Shown here: positions 9,107 to 18,395 of the stretch, piece after piece
Position numbering within the stretch: the first letter of the stretch is position 1
Layout of the letters: the number at the start of each line of letters is the position of its first letter
Source of the DNA: Pseudomonadota bacterium
GTDB lineage: Bacteria > Pseudomonadota > Alphaproteobacteria > Rhizobiales > Hyphomicrobiaceae
Assembly: GCA_018242295.1 (NCBI GenBank)
Contig: JAFECE010000002.1
Location: 303,646-367,645, forward strand
DNA length: 64,000 nt
Reading direction: 5' to 3'
Notes under the pieces: generated by a model
Databases searched by the model: none
The model's input: the letters and a program-made list of their open reading frames with translations, nothing else
What the model was told of the DNA's origin: nothing
Made by a program: the position numbers and the translations under genes

Positions 9107-9214
9107 ATGCGAGGGGCCGGGTTGGCCTGTCAAGCGGCCCTCATCGCCGCGCTTGGACTGATTTTGACGTCCTGCGGGACGGGTTTACAGCTCCGTGCAA
9201 CTGCGACCGGGTAA
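9107..9214 (+). CDS. Possible 35-residue lipoprotein
   Basis: A short reading frame with GGGAGG exactly 6 bases before the ATG. It encodes a hydrophobic helix (ALIAALGLILTS) ending in the lipobox-like LTSC, then 14 residues (GTGLQLRATATG region). That is the layout of small entericidin-like lipoproteins. It starts 18 bases past the 5' end of the divergent tRNA-Val gene. It could be chance in GC-rich DNA; no family is recognised. Confidence 0.4.
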   Translation: MRGAGLACQAALIAALGLILTSCGTGLQLRATATG

Positions 9215-9451
9215 CGTGACGCAAGCGAACTCTGCGTATCGTGGTGGATGGCATCGGGGCGCATGCCCATCTCTAGCCAAAGTTGTCGGCGACCCGGAGC
9301 CCTCCTTGAAACCCGCATACATAAGCTTGGATTGCATGCGATGTAGTCCTTGCACCCAACCCCAGCAAAATGCGATGTCTCCCGGCAAACACGAGCGATT
9401 GCAGGGGGCGCCGGGGCGGCTTCTTAGATCGAAGTCGTTGGGGAGGACGGT
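9215..9451. other. Gap before the RND exporter gene
   Basis: I see no convincing gene here. The last 20 bases carry GGGGAGG, the ribosome site of the exporter. The remainder presumably holds its promoter; no clear -35/-10 pair stands out. Confidence 0.4.
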
Positions 9452-11764
9452 TTGAATCCAACGGAGCCGCAACGCCCGCATCTGATCTCGTTGGGCTTGA
9501 ACAAGCTCGGCCTGATCGGGATCAAAGCGCCGATCGTTTCGGCAATCCTTGTCATGCTTCTCACCGCCGCCGCGGTCATGGGGCTGACCCACCTCAAGGT
9601 CGACGACAGCCTCTCCGAACTCTTCCGCACCAATACACCCGAATTCAAAACCTACGAAGAGATCGACCGCCGTTTCCCGTCGAGCGAATACGACGTGCTG
9701 GTCGTCGTCGAAGGCAAGAACCTTCTAACGCGCGATGGTCTGAAGGCCTTTGCCGGGGCAGCCGCAGATCTCCAGCTGGCCGATGGCGTCAATGGTATCG
9801 TCTCGATGCTCTCGGCGCGCGGCAAGCCCGACGCGACGGGATATGCGCCGCCCATCGTGCCCGACGAACTCCCTGACGGCGCGGCCTTCGGTCAAATCCT
9901 TGAAGCGCTGAAAAGCAACGACATCGTCAAGGGCAAGTTCCTGTCGGAAGACGGCCAGCTCGCGCTGATCGTGCTCTCGCTCAATCGCGAGGCCGTCGCC
10001 GAGAAATCGGCGAAGGCGGTCATCGGCGACATCGAAAGGACCGCAAAGGAAGACCTGGAACCGGCCGGCCTCACGGTGAAGCTTGCCGGCGCGCCGGTTA
10101 TGCAACTCGAAATCCGCAACGCCGTCGAACGCGATCAGCTCGTTTACAATGGCCTCGGCCTGTTTTTCGGCGCCGCCATCGCCGCGTTGTTCTTCCGCCG
10201 CGTATCGCTGATGCTGGTCGCCGCGCTGCCGCCCGTCATCGCGGTCTGCTGGTCATTGGGTCTGCTCGGCTGGCTCCATTTCAAGCTCAACCTCTTCCTC
10301 AACGTGATGACGCCGCTCATCATGGTCATGGGCTTCGCCGACAGCATGCAGATGGTGTCGGCCATTCGCATCCGTCTGCGCGAGGGTGACAGCAAGCTTC
10401 AGGCCGTAAGGTTTGCGGTGAACGTCGTTGGCCCAGCTTGTGTGCTCGCCCACGGAGCGACGCTTCTGTCGTTCCTGGCGCTTCTGTTCTCCGAATCGGG
10501 CCTCATCCGGACGTTCGGCGAGGCCGGCGCCATGGCGGTCTGCATCTCGTTCGTTGCCGTCATCGTCGTGCTGCCGATCCTCGCGCTTTTGTTGATCCGC
10601 AACGAAAAGTCTTTGGCGCGCGACCACACCCCGGCCGACGGCATGATGGACGCGCTGGGCAACTTCGTCGGCGCCATCGTTGACCGGGTCATCAAGCATT
10701 CTGTCATCTACACGATCATCGGGATCGGGCTCTTCGCCTATTTCGCGTCGCTCCATCTGCAACTCGAACCGCGCTATCGTCTCGCCGATCAGGTTCCGGA
10801 CCGCGAGCAGGCCCTCGCAGCGACCGGCCGTATCGACACCAAGTTAACGGGTGCCAATCCATTCCACGTCATGATCCGTTGGAAAAATGGCGCCAGCCTC
10901 TACGATCCCGCGACGCTCAAAGTCATCGAGCAGACGCATCTGGCACTCGAAAAGGCCGCCGGCCTCGGCAATGTCTGGTCGCTCGAAAGCCTCAGGCGCT
11001 GGCTGCGCGAGAACGGCGACGATAACGTCGAGACCGTCAAGAAGTACGTCGGTCTGCTGCCTGAGCATCTTGTCCGCCGTTTCATTGCGAAGGAGCAGGA
11101 CGCGGTCCTTGTGACGGGCCGCTTGCCCGATGTCGACGCCAGCCAGATTCTGCCGCTCGTCCATAAGGTCGATCAAGCGCTTGATCCGGTCCGCCAAGCC
11201 TACCCGGACTACGAAATATCGGTGACGGGCTTGCCCGCGCTCGCCGCGCGCAACAGTTACCGCATGATCTCGCAGCTCAACGAGAGCATCCCGCTTTGCG
11301 TGCTCGTCGCCGCGGTGCTGCTGGCGCTTGCCTTCCGCTCGGTCTTCGTCGGCTTCATCAGCCTGCTGCCGGGCCTCTTCCCGGTCGTCACGTCGGGCGC
11401 AATGCTCTGGTATCTCGGTGGAGGGCTCGAATTCTCATCCGTCGTGGCGCTGATCGTGGTGTTCGGATTGGGCGTCGACGCGCTCATCCACTTCCTCAAT
11501 CGCCTTCGGCTCGAGGAAAAGCCGGGTGTCGCGCCAGAGCTTGCTATCCGTCGCGCCCGCGTGCTCGTCGGACCTGCCATCATCCTGACGACGATCGTCC
11601 TCGCCTTTGGCCTGGGCGTGACCGTCTTTTCGCAACTGCCGTCGCTTCGGCTCTTCGGACTTGTATGCGGTGTGACACTTCTGGCGTCGCTCATTGCCGA
11701 TCTGGTTTTCCTCCCGGCAACGATTCTCGTTTATCGCCGCTATATCAGCCGTCACGACGTCTGA
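9452..11764 (+). CDS. RND-superfamily (MMPL-type) exporter
   Basis: 770 residues from a TTG start with GGGGAGG 6-7 bases upstream. It has the duplicated RND layout: a TM helix at about 30-48, a large periplasmic loop (50-225), then five to six helices (about 230-400, with GFADSMQMVSAIR). A second helix (about 430), a second loop (450-610) and a second helix bundle (about 615-765, with GLGVDALIHFLNRLRLE) follow. The acidic residues in the two bundle motifs fit proton coupling. The family moves lipids such as hopanoids or mycolates out of the inner membrane. It is shorter than typical HpnN and no hopanoid genes lie alongside, so the substrate is open. Confidence 0.85.
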   Translation: MNPTEPQRPHLISLGLNKLGLIGIKAPIVSAILVMLLTAAAVMGLTHLKVDDSLSELFRTNTPEFKTYEEIDRRFPSSEYDVLVVVEGKNLLTRDGLKAFAGAAADLQLADGVNGIVSMLSARGKPDATGYAPPIVPDELPDGAAFGQILEALKSNDIVKGKFLSEDGQLALIVLSLNREAVAEKSAKAVIGDIERTAKEDLEPAGLTVKLAGAPVMQLEIRNAVERDQLVYNGLGLFFGAAIAALFFRRVSLMLVAALPPVIAVCWSLGLLGWLHFKLNLFLNVMTPLIMVMGFADSMQMVSAIRIRLREGDSKLQAVRFAVNVVGPACVLAHGATLLSFLALLFSESGLIRTFGEAGAMAVCISFVAVIVVLPILALLLIRNEKSLARDHTPADGMMDALGNFVGAIVDRVIKHSVIYTIIGIGLFAYFASLHLQLEPRYRLADQVPDREQALAATGRIDTKLTGANPFHVMIRWKNGASLYDPATLKVIEQTHLALEKAAGLGNVWSLESLRRWLRENGDDNVETVKKYVGLLPEHLVRRFIAKEQDAVLVTGRLPDVDASQILPLVHKVDQALDPVRQAYPDYEISVTGLPALAARNSYRMISQLNESIPLCVLVAAVLLALAFRSVFVGFISLLPGLFPVVTSGAMLWYLGGGLEFSSVVALIVVFGLGVDALIHFLNRLRLEEKPGVAPELAIRRARVLVGPAIILTTIVLAFGLGVTVFSQLPSLRLFGLVCGVTLLASLIADLVFLPATILVYRRYISRHDV

Positions 11765-11851
11765 ACGGACGATTGCGCCGGCGGATGTTGCGGCAGACTG
11801 CGCCGAGGGCGTAGTGTTTGTGCGCGTCGTCATCGGCAACGAGAGGCAGCG

Positions 11852-12229
11852 ATGCCGCAAAAACTCGTGATCATCCTGGCAAGCACAGATCCGCTGAGCG
11901 GCGAGGCCCTGAGCGCGCCGCTCTTCCAGGCCTCCGTCGCCGCCGGAATGAACTATCACGTCGAAGTCGTCTGCGCCGGCACCGCAGCGAAGTTGCTGCG
12001 AAACGGAGCCGCTGCAAGCATTCATCTGAACCCGGACGAAAAGCGCTCCGTCTACGATTTCATCAAGGAAGGACACGCTGCGGGCGTGCGGTTCTTCTGC
12101 TTCTCGCCGGGGCTCGATGTCTGTCACTTGCGGAAGGAAGACTTGATCCCCGAATGCAGCGGCGTCATCGGCGCCGCACATTTCATCGAAGAGATCATGT
12201 CCAGCGATTGCCGGGTTCTCACGTACTGA
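11852..12229 (+). CDS. DsrE/DsrF-like small protein
   Basis: 125 residues with a GAGG site ahead of the ATG. The compact alpha/beta start (KLVIILASTDPL), the central YHVEVVCAGTAAKLL and the cysteine-containing FFCFSPGLDVCHL resemble the DsrE sulfurtransferase-like fold. Members of the wider family relay sulfur or have unknown roles. Cysteines are at about 51, 90, 97, 109 and 119; whether one is a sulfur carrier is unknown. Its end overlaps the converging gph gene by 11 bases. Confidence 0.7.
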   Translation: MPQKLVIILASTDPLSGEALSAPLFQASVAAGMNYHVEVVCAGTAAKLLRNGAAASIHLNPDEKRSVYDFIKEGHAAGVRFFCFSPGLDVCHLRKEDLIPECSGVIGAAHFIEEIMSSDCRVLTY

Positions 12230-12902
12230 CGGCGGTCCCGAAAAACTTCTCGAGCGCGCCTGGCAATTGGCGATAGTCGTCGATGATGGCATCCGGACCG
12301 AACGAGGCGACGGGATCAACACTATAGCCGAAGCTGACGGCCACGATGGGCACGCGCGCAGCCTTCGCCGTCTTGATGTCAGTTTCGCTGTCGCCGACCA
12401 TGATGCTCGTCTGCGGGACGCCGCCGGCCCGCGCGATCGTGCCAGTCAGATGCAGCGGATCGGGCTTATAGGCGCCGAGGCTATCGCGCCCGGTGAGCGC
12501 AGAAAAATAATGATCGAGCTTCATCGCTTCGAGAACGGCACGCGCCTGCAATTCCATTTTGTTCGTACACACCGCAAGTGTCGCGCCCTCGGCCTTCAGC
12601 CCATCGAGCGCCGCAATGACGTGCGGATAGGGAACGCTATAGTCCGCAAGATGGGCCGTATAATAGACGACGAAGACCTCGAAGAGGTCATGCAATTCCC
12701 GCTCCGAGAGCTTCCGCCCGTGCGCCTTCACGGCGCCATCGATCATCGCCAGCGCCCCGTGCCCGACGAACGGCCGGATTTGGAGCTCGCTGATGCGGTC
12801 GAGTCCGAGCGTCGAAAGGACGTGATTCGTCGCCTCGGCGAGATCCGGTGCGGTATCCACAAGTGTACCGTCAAGGTCGAAGACGATGGTCCAGCCCTGC
12901 AT
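12219..12902 (-). CDS. gph: Phosphoglycolate phosphatase-like HAD hydrolase
   Basis: 227 residues from ATG 12902, which has GAGGAG 6 bases upstream; longer in-frame starts lack this. HAD motif I DLDGT at 9-13 gives the nucleophile Asp9 and Asp11. The cap domain occupies about 18-85, motif II/III features CTNK and KPDP lie mid-protein, and VGDSETDIKTAKAA is motif IV. Length and cap type (C1) match phosphoglycolate phosphatase, which clears 2-phosphoglycolate from DNA repair or photorespiration-like chemistry. Substrate assignment within this HAD subfamily is by resemblance only. Confidence 0.85.
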   Translation of the reverse strand: MQGWTIVFDLDGTLVDTAPDLAEATNHVLSTLGLDRISELQIRPFVGHGALAMIDGAVKAHGRKLSERELHDLFEVFVVYYTAHLADYSVPYPHVIAALDGLKAEGATLAVCTNKMELQARAVLEAMKLDHYFSALTGRDSLGAYKPDPLHLTGTIARAGGVPQTSIMVGDSETDIKTAKAARVPIVAVSFGYSVDPVASFGPDAIIDDYRQLPGALEKFFGTAVST

Positions 12903-13060
12903 GAATTCTCCTCGCGTTTTCAATTGTAGCGTATTCATCCCCGTCGGCGATGTCACGGCGTCACGAGGACCTGCTAGGGTGGCTGGCTTGAAAGAGCCGC
13001 ATCCGCAGCCTAGAGAGGTCCCGCGCGGAGGGCGCTGATTTTGCAAAGCTTGAGGCCGTG

Positions 13061-13783
13061 ATGAGCAATGACGATTGGAAGCGACAAGCCGCCGAACAGG
13101 CGCTGACGTACGTCGAAGACGGAATGAAGCTCGGCCTTGGCACCGGCTCGACCGCTGCCAAATTCGTCGAGCTTCTCGGCGCCAAGGTCAAAGCCGGTCT
13201 CAAAGTGGTCTGCGTCCCGACCTCGGAAGCGACGCGCGCCCAGGCGGCGGCGTTGGGCATTCCGCTGACAACGCTCGACGAGACGCCGTCCCTGGATTTG
13301 ACCGTCGATGGAGCGGATGAAATCGATGAAGAGTTGCGGCTGATCAAGGGCGGCGGCGGCGCCCTGCTGAGAGAGAAGATCGTCGCCGTCGCGTCCGATC
13401 GCGTTGTCATCATCGCCGATAACTCTAAGCTCGTCGAAACGCTTGGCCGCTTTCCCCTGCCGCTCGAGGTCGTGCCGTTCGGACTGGCCGCGACCGAGCA
13501 GCTCATCATCAAGCTCGCGGCCGATGCAGGATGCGAAGGCGAGGTAAGGCTTCGTAAAGGCCCAGACGGGAAACCGTTTGTAACGGACAACGGCAATCAT
13601 ATCCTCGATTGTGCCTTCGGCACGATCGAAGATCCCGAAGCTCTGGATGACTCCCTGAAACTCGTGCCCGGTCTCGTCGACACGGGGCTGTTTTTGGGAA
13701 TTGCAGACGTTGGGATCATCGCCGGGCCGAAAGGCGTTGAAGTGCTATCCGGAATTGAAACCGATTTCGAAGAGGACGACTGA
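13061..13783 (+). CDS. rpiA: Ribose-5-phosphate isomerase A
   Basis: 240 residues from ATG 13061, with TGAGG just upstream; a GTG at 13058 is an equally close alternative. Interconverts ribose-5-phosphate and ribulose-5-phosphate in the pentose phosphate and ribulose monophosphate routes. Signatures: GLGTGSTAA near 25, VDGADEID near 87 and [11 protein letters not shown] near 100, which holds the catalytic Lys and Glu of the family. It leads an operon; the DUF2059 gene starts one base past its stop, and gor follows. Confidence 0.94.
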   Translation: MSNDDWKRQAAEQALTYVEDGMKLGLGTGSTAAKFVELLGAKVKAGLKVVCVPTSEATRAQAAALGIPLTTLDETPSLDLTVDGADEIDEELRLIKGGGGALLREKIVAVASDRVVIIADNSKLVETLGRFPLPLEVVPFGLAATEQLIIKLAADAGCEGEVRLRKGPDGKPFVTDNGNHILDCAFGTIEDPEALDDSLKLVPGLVDTGLFLGIADVGIIAGPKGVEVLSGIETDFEEDD

Positions 13784-13784
13784 T

Positions 13785-14273
13785 ATGGGTTACGCCCTGC
13801 GGATGATTGCTCTGAGCATTCTTTGTTTCTCCGGAATGACCCTCGCCGAAGAGGCGCCGCCATCGCAACCGGATCCGGCGCGTGTCGCCGCCGCGCGTGA
13901 TCTTCTCCAAGTGACCGGCGTAACGAAACAGATGGAGGGCATGGTTCAGGCGATGACGCGCGGGTTCGCGCAAGGCGCCAACGCAAATTCATCCGAAGCC
14001 GGCAAAAAGCTATCCGAGCAGTTCGATCAAAGCATGAAGAAGCTTCTCGGGTATCAGGAACAGATGATCACCGATTTCGCCAACCTCTATGCCGAGACCT
14101 TTACGGCGGAGGAAATGAAAACGGTCGCTGATTTTTATCGCTCAGGCCCCGGCGCCAAGTTTGTCTCCGAAACGCCGGAATTGATGAAGAAAGGCGCCGA
14201 GATCGGTATGAAATATTCGAGCAAGATAGCTGACGAGATGAAGGCGCAAGAAGCGTCACCCGGGCAGAAATAG
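13785..14273 (+). CDS. Secreted DUF2059 protein
   Basis: 162 residues from ATG 13785, immediately after the rpiA stop. The signal peptide ends near residue 22 (MTLAEE). The DUF2059 region (about 30-150) is all-helical in appearance, with ARDLLQVTGVTKQMEGMV, FANLYAETFTAEEMKTVADF and SGPGAKFVSETPELMKKG. The family is widespread and periplasmic, with no established activity. Co-transcription between rpiA and gor is likely from the spacing. Confidence 0.85.
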   Translation: MGYALRMIALSILCFSGMTLAEEAPPSQPDPARVAAARDLLQVTGVTKQMEGMVQAMTRGFAQGANANSSEAGKKLSEQFDQSMKKLLGYQEQMITDFANLYAETFTAEEMKTVADFYRSGPGAKFVSETPELMKKGAEIGMKYSSKIADEMKAQEASPGQK

Positions 14274-14306
14274 GTCTCAGCAAAGCAATTACGTCAGACC
14301 GCACAA

Positions 14307-15689
14307 ATGACAGATTTCGATTTTGACCTCTTCGTCATCGGCGCTGGCTCCGGTGGCGTCAGAGCTGCTCGCATCGCGGCCAGCCACGGCGCCAGGGTCG
14401 CCATTGCCGAGGAGTACCGGGTAGGCGGCACTTGCGTTATTCGCGGCTGTGTTCCGAAAAAGCTGCTCGTATACGCCAGCCGCTTCGCCGACGATTTTGC
14501 CGATGCCAGGGGGTTCGGCTGGTCCGTGAGCGGTGAGACGTTCGACTGGACGTCGCTTGTCGCCGCGAAGAACAAGGAAATTTCGCGCCTCGAAGCGGCC
14601 TATCGCGCCACGCTCGATAAATACAAGGTTGAGGTTTTCCCTGAGCGCGCAACGCTGCTCTCCCAGAACGAAGTGCGCCTCGCGAATTCCGGACGAAAAG
14701 TTACCGCGAAGACGGTTCTGGTGGCGACCGGCGGCCGCCCCAACGTCGATCCTGGCCTTCCTGGTGTCGAGAATGTCATCACGTCGAATGAAGTGTTCGA
14801 CCTGAAGGAGTTTCCGCGCCGCATCGTCATCGCGGGCGGCGGGTATATCGCCGTCGAGTTCGCTTCGATCTTCAATGGTCTCGGCGCTGACGTGACGCTG
14901 ATCTATCGCGGTGAGAAATTCCTCCGTGGCTTCGACGAAGATCTGCGCGACGGGCTCGCAGCCGCGATGACGGCGCGCGGCATTCGCATCATCACCGGCC
15001 AGAAATTTACGAAGATCGAGAAGCGGGCATCGGGTCTCGCCGGCACGATCAGTAGCGGTGAAACGCTCGAAGCCGATCAGATCATGTTCGCGATCGGACG
15101 CTCGCCGAATACGAAAAATCTCGGTCTCGAAGCACTCGGCGCCCACATCGATGCCGAAGGCGCCATCGTCGTAGACAACGCCTCGCAATCCACCGTGCCC
15201 TCGATCTATGCCGTCGGCGACGTCACCAACCGCGTGAACCTCACTCCGGTTGCGATCCGCGAAGGTCACGCGTTCGCCGATACGTTATTCGGCAAAAAGC
15301 CGTGGATCGTCGACTACACGACTATCCCGACGGCCGTCTTCTCGACACCCGAGATCGGCACCGTCGGCTTCACCGAGCAGGAAGCGCGTGCTCAGTACGA
15401 GGATGTCCATATTTACAAGGGCAGCTTTCGGCCGATGAAGGCGATTTTGGCTGGTCGCAATGAAAAAATGCTCATGAAGATTATTGTCGAGGGCGCCAGC
15501 GACCGCGTTGTCGGCGTCCACGTTTTGGGGCCCGACGCAGCTGAAATCATCCAGATGGCGGCAATCGCCGTCCGTATGCGTGCATGCAAGTCGGACTTCG
15601 ACCAGACGATGGCCTTGCATCCATCCGCCGCAGAGGAACTGGTCACGCTTCGTGAGAAATGGCTCGCCCCTGGCGAAGCCGCCGGTTGA
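14307..15689 (+). CDS. gor: Glutathione-disulfide reductase
   Basis: 460 residues. FAD/NADPH flavoenzyme of the pyridine nucleotide-disulfide family that regenerates glutathione. It has the FAD motif GAGSGG at 12-17, the redox-active pair Cys43 and Cys48 in GGTCVIRGCVPKK, the NADPH motif GGGYIAVEFASIF near 180, a second FAD motif YAVGDVTNR near 300, and the C-terminal His of HPSAAEELV that activates the thiol. Glutathione matters in C1 metabolism as the acceptor for formaldehyde in some methylotrophs, but that link here is inference. Confidence 0.94.
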   Translation: MTDFDFDLFVIGAGSGGVRAARIAASHGARVAIAEEYRVGGTCVIRGCVPKKLLVYASRFADDFADARGFGWSVSGETFDWTSLVAAKNKEISRLEAAYRATLDKYKVEVFPERATLLSQNEVRLANSGRKVTAKTVLVATGGRPNVDPGLPGVENVITSNEVFDLKEFPRRIVIAGGGYIAVEFASIFNGLGADVTLIYRGEKFLRGFDEDLRDGLAAAMTARGIRIITGQKFTKIEKRASGLAGTISSGETLEADQIMFAIGRSPNTKNLGLEALGAHIDAEGAIVVDNASQSTVPSIYAVGDVTNRVNLTPVAIREGHAFADTLFGKKPWIVDYTTIPTAVFSTPEIGTVGFTEQEARAQYEDVHIYKGSFRPMKAILAGRNEKMLMKIIVEGASDRVVGVHVLGPDAAEIIQMAAIAVRMRACKSDFDQTMALHPSAAEELVTLREKWLAPGEAAG

Positions 15690-15769
15690 TCGGCGAAAAG
15701 CTCCGCCGTATGGGTTCGCGCCCAAATCTCGGCGAGACTCGCGGCACGACTGGCGGCAAGAGGGAACAC

Positions 15770-16525
15770 ATGACGCGACTGAGCGGCAAGATCGCAATCG
15801 TAACGGGCTCTGGCGGCGGCATCGGACAAGCCATCGCCGCGCGGTTCGCCCTCGAAGGCGCGCATGTCTGGGTCACCGATATCAACGGTGAAACCGCCGA
15901 ACAGACGGTTCAAAAAATCAAAGCCATCGGCGGCGCCGCAACGGCAATGGTCGTCGATGTCTCGAAAGGGCAGGATCTCACCGCTCTCCTGCGCAACGTT
16001 GAGAAGGCCCACGCACACGTGGATATTCTCGTCAACAACGCCGGCATTCTCGTGCGCGGCGAAATCCGCCAGCTTTCCGATGCCGACTGGGCGAAGCTGC
16101 GCGAAGTTAACCTCGATGCCATCCTAAGGCTGTCGCGCGATGCACTGCCGCTGCTTCGGAAATCGAAGGCGCCGTCGATCATCAATATCTCGTCGATCAT
16201 GGCAAACCGCGGCCTTCGTCCGCTCGCGGCCTATACGGCGACCAAGGGCGCAATCACGGCGCTGACCAAAGGCCTCGCCGTCGAATACGCCCCATTCAAC
16301 GTTCGCGTGAATTCCATTGCGCCCGGTTATGTCGAAACGGGCATCACGGACCGGCTGTTGAAGTTACCGCCCGTTAAGAAGGCCCTGATCGACAAGACGC
16401 CGATGGGCCGCCTCGGCACGCCGGAGGACATGACGGGAGCGGCGGTCTTTTTTGCCTCCGACGACAGCATATATTGCACAGGCTCGGAACTCGCCGTCGA
16501 TGGCGGCATGTCTGCTGGTCTCTAA
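15770..16525 (+). CDS. Short-chain dehydrogenase/reductase
   Basis: 251 residues from ATG 15770, preceded by AAGAGGGA; an earlier in-frame start at 15659 overlaps gor and adds non-conserved residues. Classical SDR with TGSGGGIGQ near 12, NNAG near 90, the catalytic Ser in NISSI near 140 and YTATK near 156, and a C-terminus ELAVDGGMSAGL typical of FabG-like and glucose-dehydrogenase-like members. The substrate is not evident. Close spacing to gor suggests readthrough. Confidence 0.85.
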   Translation: MTRLSGKIAIVTGSGGGIGQAIAARFALEGAHVWVTDINGETAEQTVQKIKAIGGAATAMVVDVSKGQDLTALLRNVEKAHAHVDILVNNAGILVRGEIRQLSDADWAKLREVNLDAILRLSRDALPLLRKSKAPSIINISSIMANRGLRPLAAYTATKGAITALTKGLAVEYAPFNVRVNSIAPGYVETGITDRLLKLPPVKKALIDKTPMGRLGTPEDMTGAAVFFASDDSIYCTGSELAVDGGMSAGL

Positions 16526-16666
16526 GCGGGTAAAAGCCGGGGCTTGAGGCGCTGGCATTGCCTGCCGATATCTCCTATAAGCCCCGAGATAATATGCCAC
16601 AGAGCTGCAAAAGGCGCCGCCTTTGGGCATGCGCCCCGTATGTGCTCTTCAGGAGTTTACCTTACT

Positions 16667-18070
16667 ATGGCGTCGAACGCCCAAGTCGAAAAATGGTCAC
16701 CGGAAACCTGGCGCAGCAAGCCGATCCTGCAGGTGCCGGATTATCCCGATGCGAAGGCCCTGGCCGATGCCGAAGCAAAGCTTGCGACGTTCCCGCCGCT
16801 CGTATTTGCAGGTGAAGCGCGTGAGCTGAAGAAGCAGCTTGCCGGCATCGCCGGTGGCACGGGCTTTTTGCTCCAGGGCGGTGACTGCGCCGAGAGCTTT
16901 GCCGAGCACCGCGCCGACAACATCCGCGATTTTTTCCGCGTCTTCCTGCAGATGGCGGTCGTGCTGACGTACGCCGGCGGTGAACCCGTCACGAAGGTTG
17001 GCCGCATCGCTGGGCAATTCGCAAAGCCGCGCTCTTCGCCGACCGAAAAAAGGGACGGCCAGGAACTGCCGAGCTACCGCGGCGACATCATCAACGGCCC
17101 TGAGTTCACGCCGGAAGCACGCATTCCCGATCCCGTCCGCCAGCTCGAAGCCTATCGCCAATCGGCTGCGACGCTGAACCTGATCCGCGCCTTCGCAACG
17201 GGCGGCTACGCCGACCTCGAGCGCGTGCACCAGTGGAACATGGGTTTCGTGAAGGATAGTCCGCAGGGCCACCGCTATCAGGAGATCGCCGATCGCATTG
17301 CCGAGACCCTGCAGTTCATGCGCGCCTGTGGGATCACGTCGGATAATACATCGCAATTGCGCACGACGAGCTTCTACACCAGCCACGAAGCGCTGCTTCT
17401 CGGCTACGAGCAGGCACTGACGCGCAAGGATTCGACCAGTGGCGATTGGTACGCGACGAGCGGCCATATGATCTGGATCGGCGACAGAACCCGCCAGCCG
17501 GATCACGCCCATATCGAGTACTGCCGCGGCATCAAGAATCCGATCGGCTTGAAGTGCGGGCCATCGCTCGACGCTGACGGCCTGTTGCGCCTGATCGACG
17601 TTCTCAATCCAAAGGACGAACCGGGCCGCCTGACGCTCATCTGCCGGTTCGGCTTCGACAAGGTCGAGGCGCACCTGCCGAAGCTCGTCCGCGCGGTAAA
17701 GAAGGCCGGCCGTTCCGTCGTCTGGTCCTGCGACCCGATGCACGGCAACACGATCTCCGCCGTCAACGGCTACAAGACGCGCCCATTCGATCGAATTTTG
17801 AAAGAAAGCCTGTCGTTCTTCGAGGTGCATCGCGCCGAGGGAACGCACGCGGGCGGCATCCACGTCGAAATGACGGGCCAGAACGTCACCGAATGCACGG
17901 GTGGCGCCACCGCAATTTCCGAGCAGGATCTATCGGACCGCTACCATACGCATTGCGATCCCCGCCTCAACGCCGACCAGGCGCTGGAGCTGGCTTTCCT
18001 TGTTGCCGAACAGTTAAAGAAAGAGCGCGATGCCGAAGGCCGGCCGGAGCCGAAAACGCTGATTGCTTGA
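16667..18070 (+). CDS. Class II 3-deoxy-7-phosphoheptulonate (DAHP) synthase
   Basis: 467 residues from ATG 16667, with AGGAG 11 bases upstream; the longer in-frame start is not plausible. It condenses phosphoenolpyruvate and erythrose-4-phosphate, the first step of the shikimate pathway. Class II (plant/mycobacterial type) features are [10 protein letters not shown] at the N-terminus, [21 protein letters not shown] and the C-terminal [20 protein letters not shown], with the metal-binding Cys, His, Glu and Asp distributed as in the class. A perfect hairpin follows the stop. Confidence 0.94.
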   Translation: MASNAQVEKWSPETWRSKPILQVPDYPDAKALADAEAKLATFPPLVFAGEARELKKQLAGIAGGTGFLLQGGDCAESFAEHRADNIRDFFRVFLQMAVVLTYAGGEPVTKVGRIAGQFAKPRSSPTEKRDGQELPSYRGDIINGPEFTPEARIPDPVRQLEAYRQSAATLNLIRAFATGGYADLERVHQWNMGFVKDSPQGHRYQEIADRIAETLQFMRACGITSDNTSQLRTTSFYTSHEALLLGYEQALTRKDSTSGDWYATSGHMIWIGDRTRQPDHAHIEYCRGIKNPIGLKCGPSLDADGLLRLIDVLNPKDEPGRLTLICRFGFDKVEAHLPKLVRAVKKAGRSVVWSCDPMHGNTISAVNGYKTRPFDRILKESLSFFEVHRAEGTHAGGIHVEMTGQNVTECTGGATAISEQDLSDRYHTHCDPRLNADQALELAFLVAEQLKKERDAEGRPEPKTLIA

Positions 18071-18110
18071 GCGACGGGATTTCCCGTCGGCCACGGATGC
18101 CTATATACTG

Positions 18111-18140
18111 AATGGCGGCCTGCGCTTGCGGGCCGCCATT
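18111..18140 (+). terminator. Hairpin after the DAHP synthase gene
   Basis: Perfect 10-bp inverted repeat AATGGCGGCC (18111-18120) and GGCCGCCATT (18131-18140) around a 10-base loop. Only a short T stretch follows. A probable terminator. It lies just upstream of a small secreted-protein gene. Confidence 0.6.
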
Positions 18141-18165
18141 TCGGTTCTACCGGATGGTAGCAGCC

Positions 18166-18327
18166 ATGCGATTACATCTTTTCCTGGTCCTGGCTTGCCT
18201 CGCGGGAATGTCCGTTGTGTCGAAACACGCACTGACCGTCCCGGTCAATTCCCGCGTACATGCCAGCGAAATCTGCTGGGACCCCGACGTTGAATTCCCG
18301 GTCCCATGCGACGACGATAACGATTGA
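18166..18327 (+). CDS. Small secreted acidic peptide (hypothetical)
   Basis: 53 residues from ATG 18166; an ATG at 18154 would add four. A clear signal-peptide-like helix (LHLFLVLACLAGM) is followed by a mature part ending VEFPVPCDDDND, with two cysteines (EICW and VPCD) that could form a disulfide. The acidic C-terminal cluster might bind metal, which is only a guess. It starts about 25 bases after the aro terminator hairpin. Confidence 0.5.
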   Translation: MRLHLFLVLACLAGMSVVSKHALTVPVNSRVHASEICWDPDVEFPVPCDDDND

Positions 18328-18395
18328 GCGAGATAGGTTCCAGCCTGGACGCGGTGGTCCTGGACCTCGATAGCGGTGCGCTCTAAATAGCGGGA

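Noticed and set aside
9130-9592. Several overlapping frames between tRNA-Val and the RND exporter
   Set aside because: Mutually overlapping, Arg/Pro-rich, without ribosome sites. Only the 35-residue frame at 9107 was kept.
16697-17863. 388-codon open frame antisense to DAHP synthase
   Set aside because: Same artefact; no motif and no start signal.
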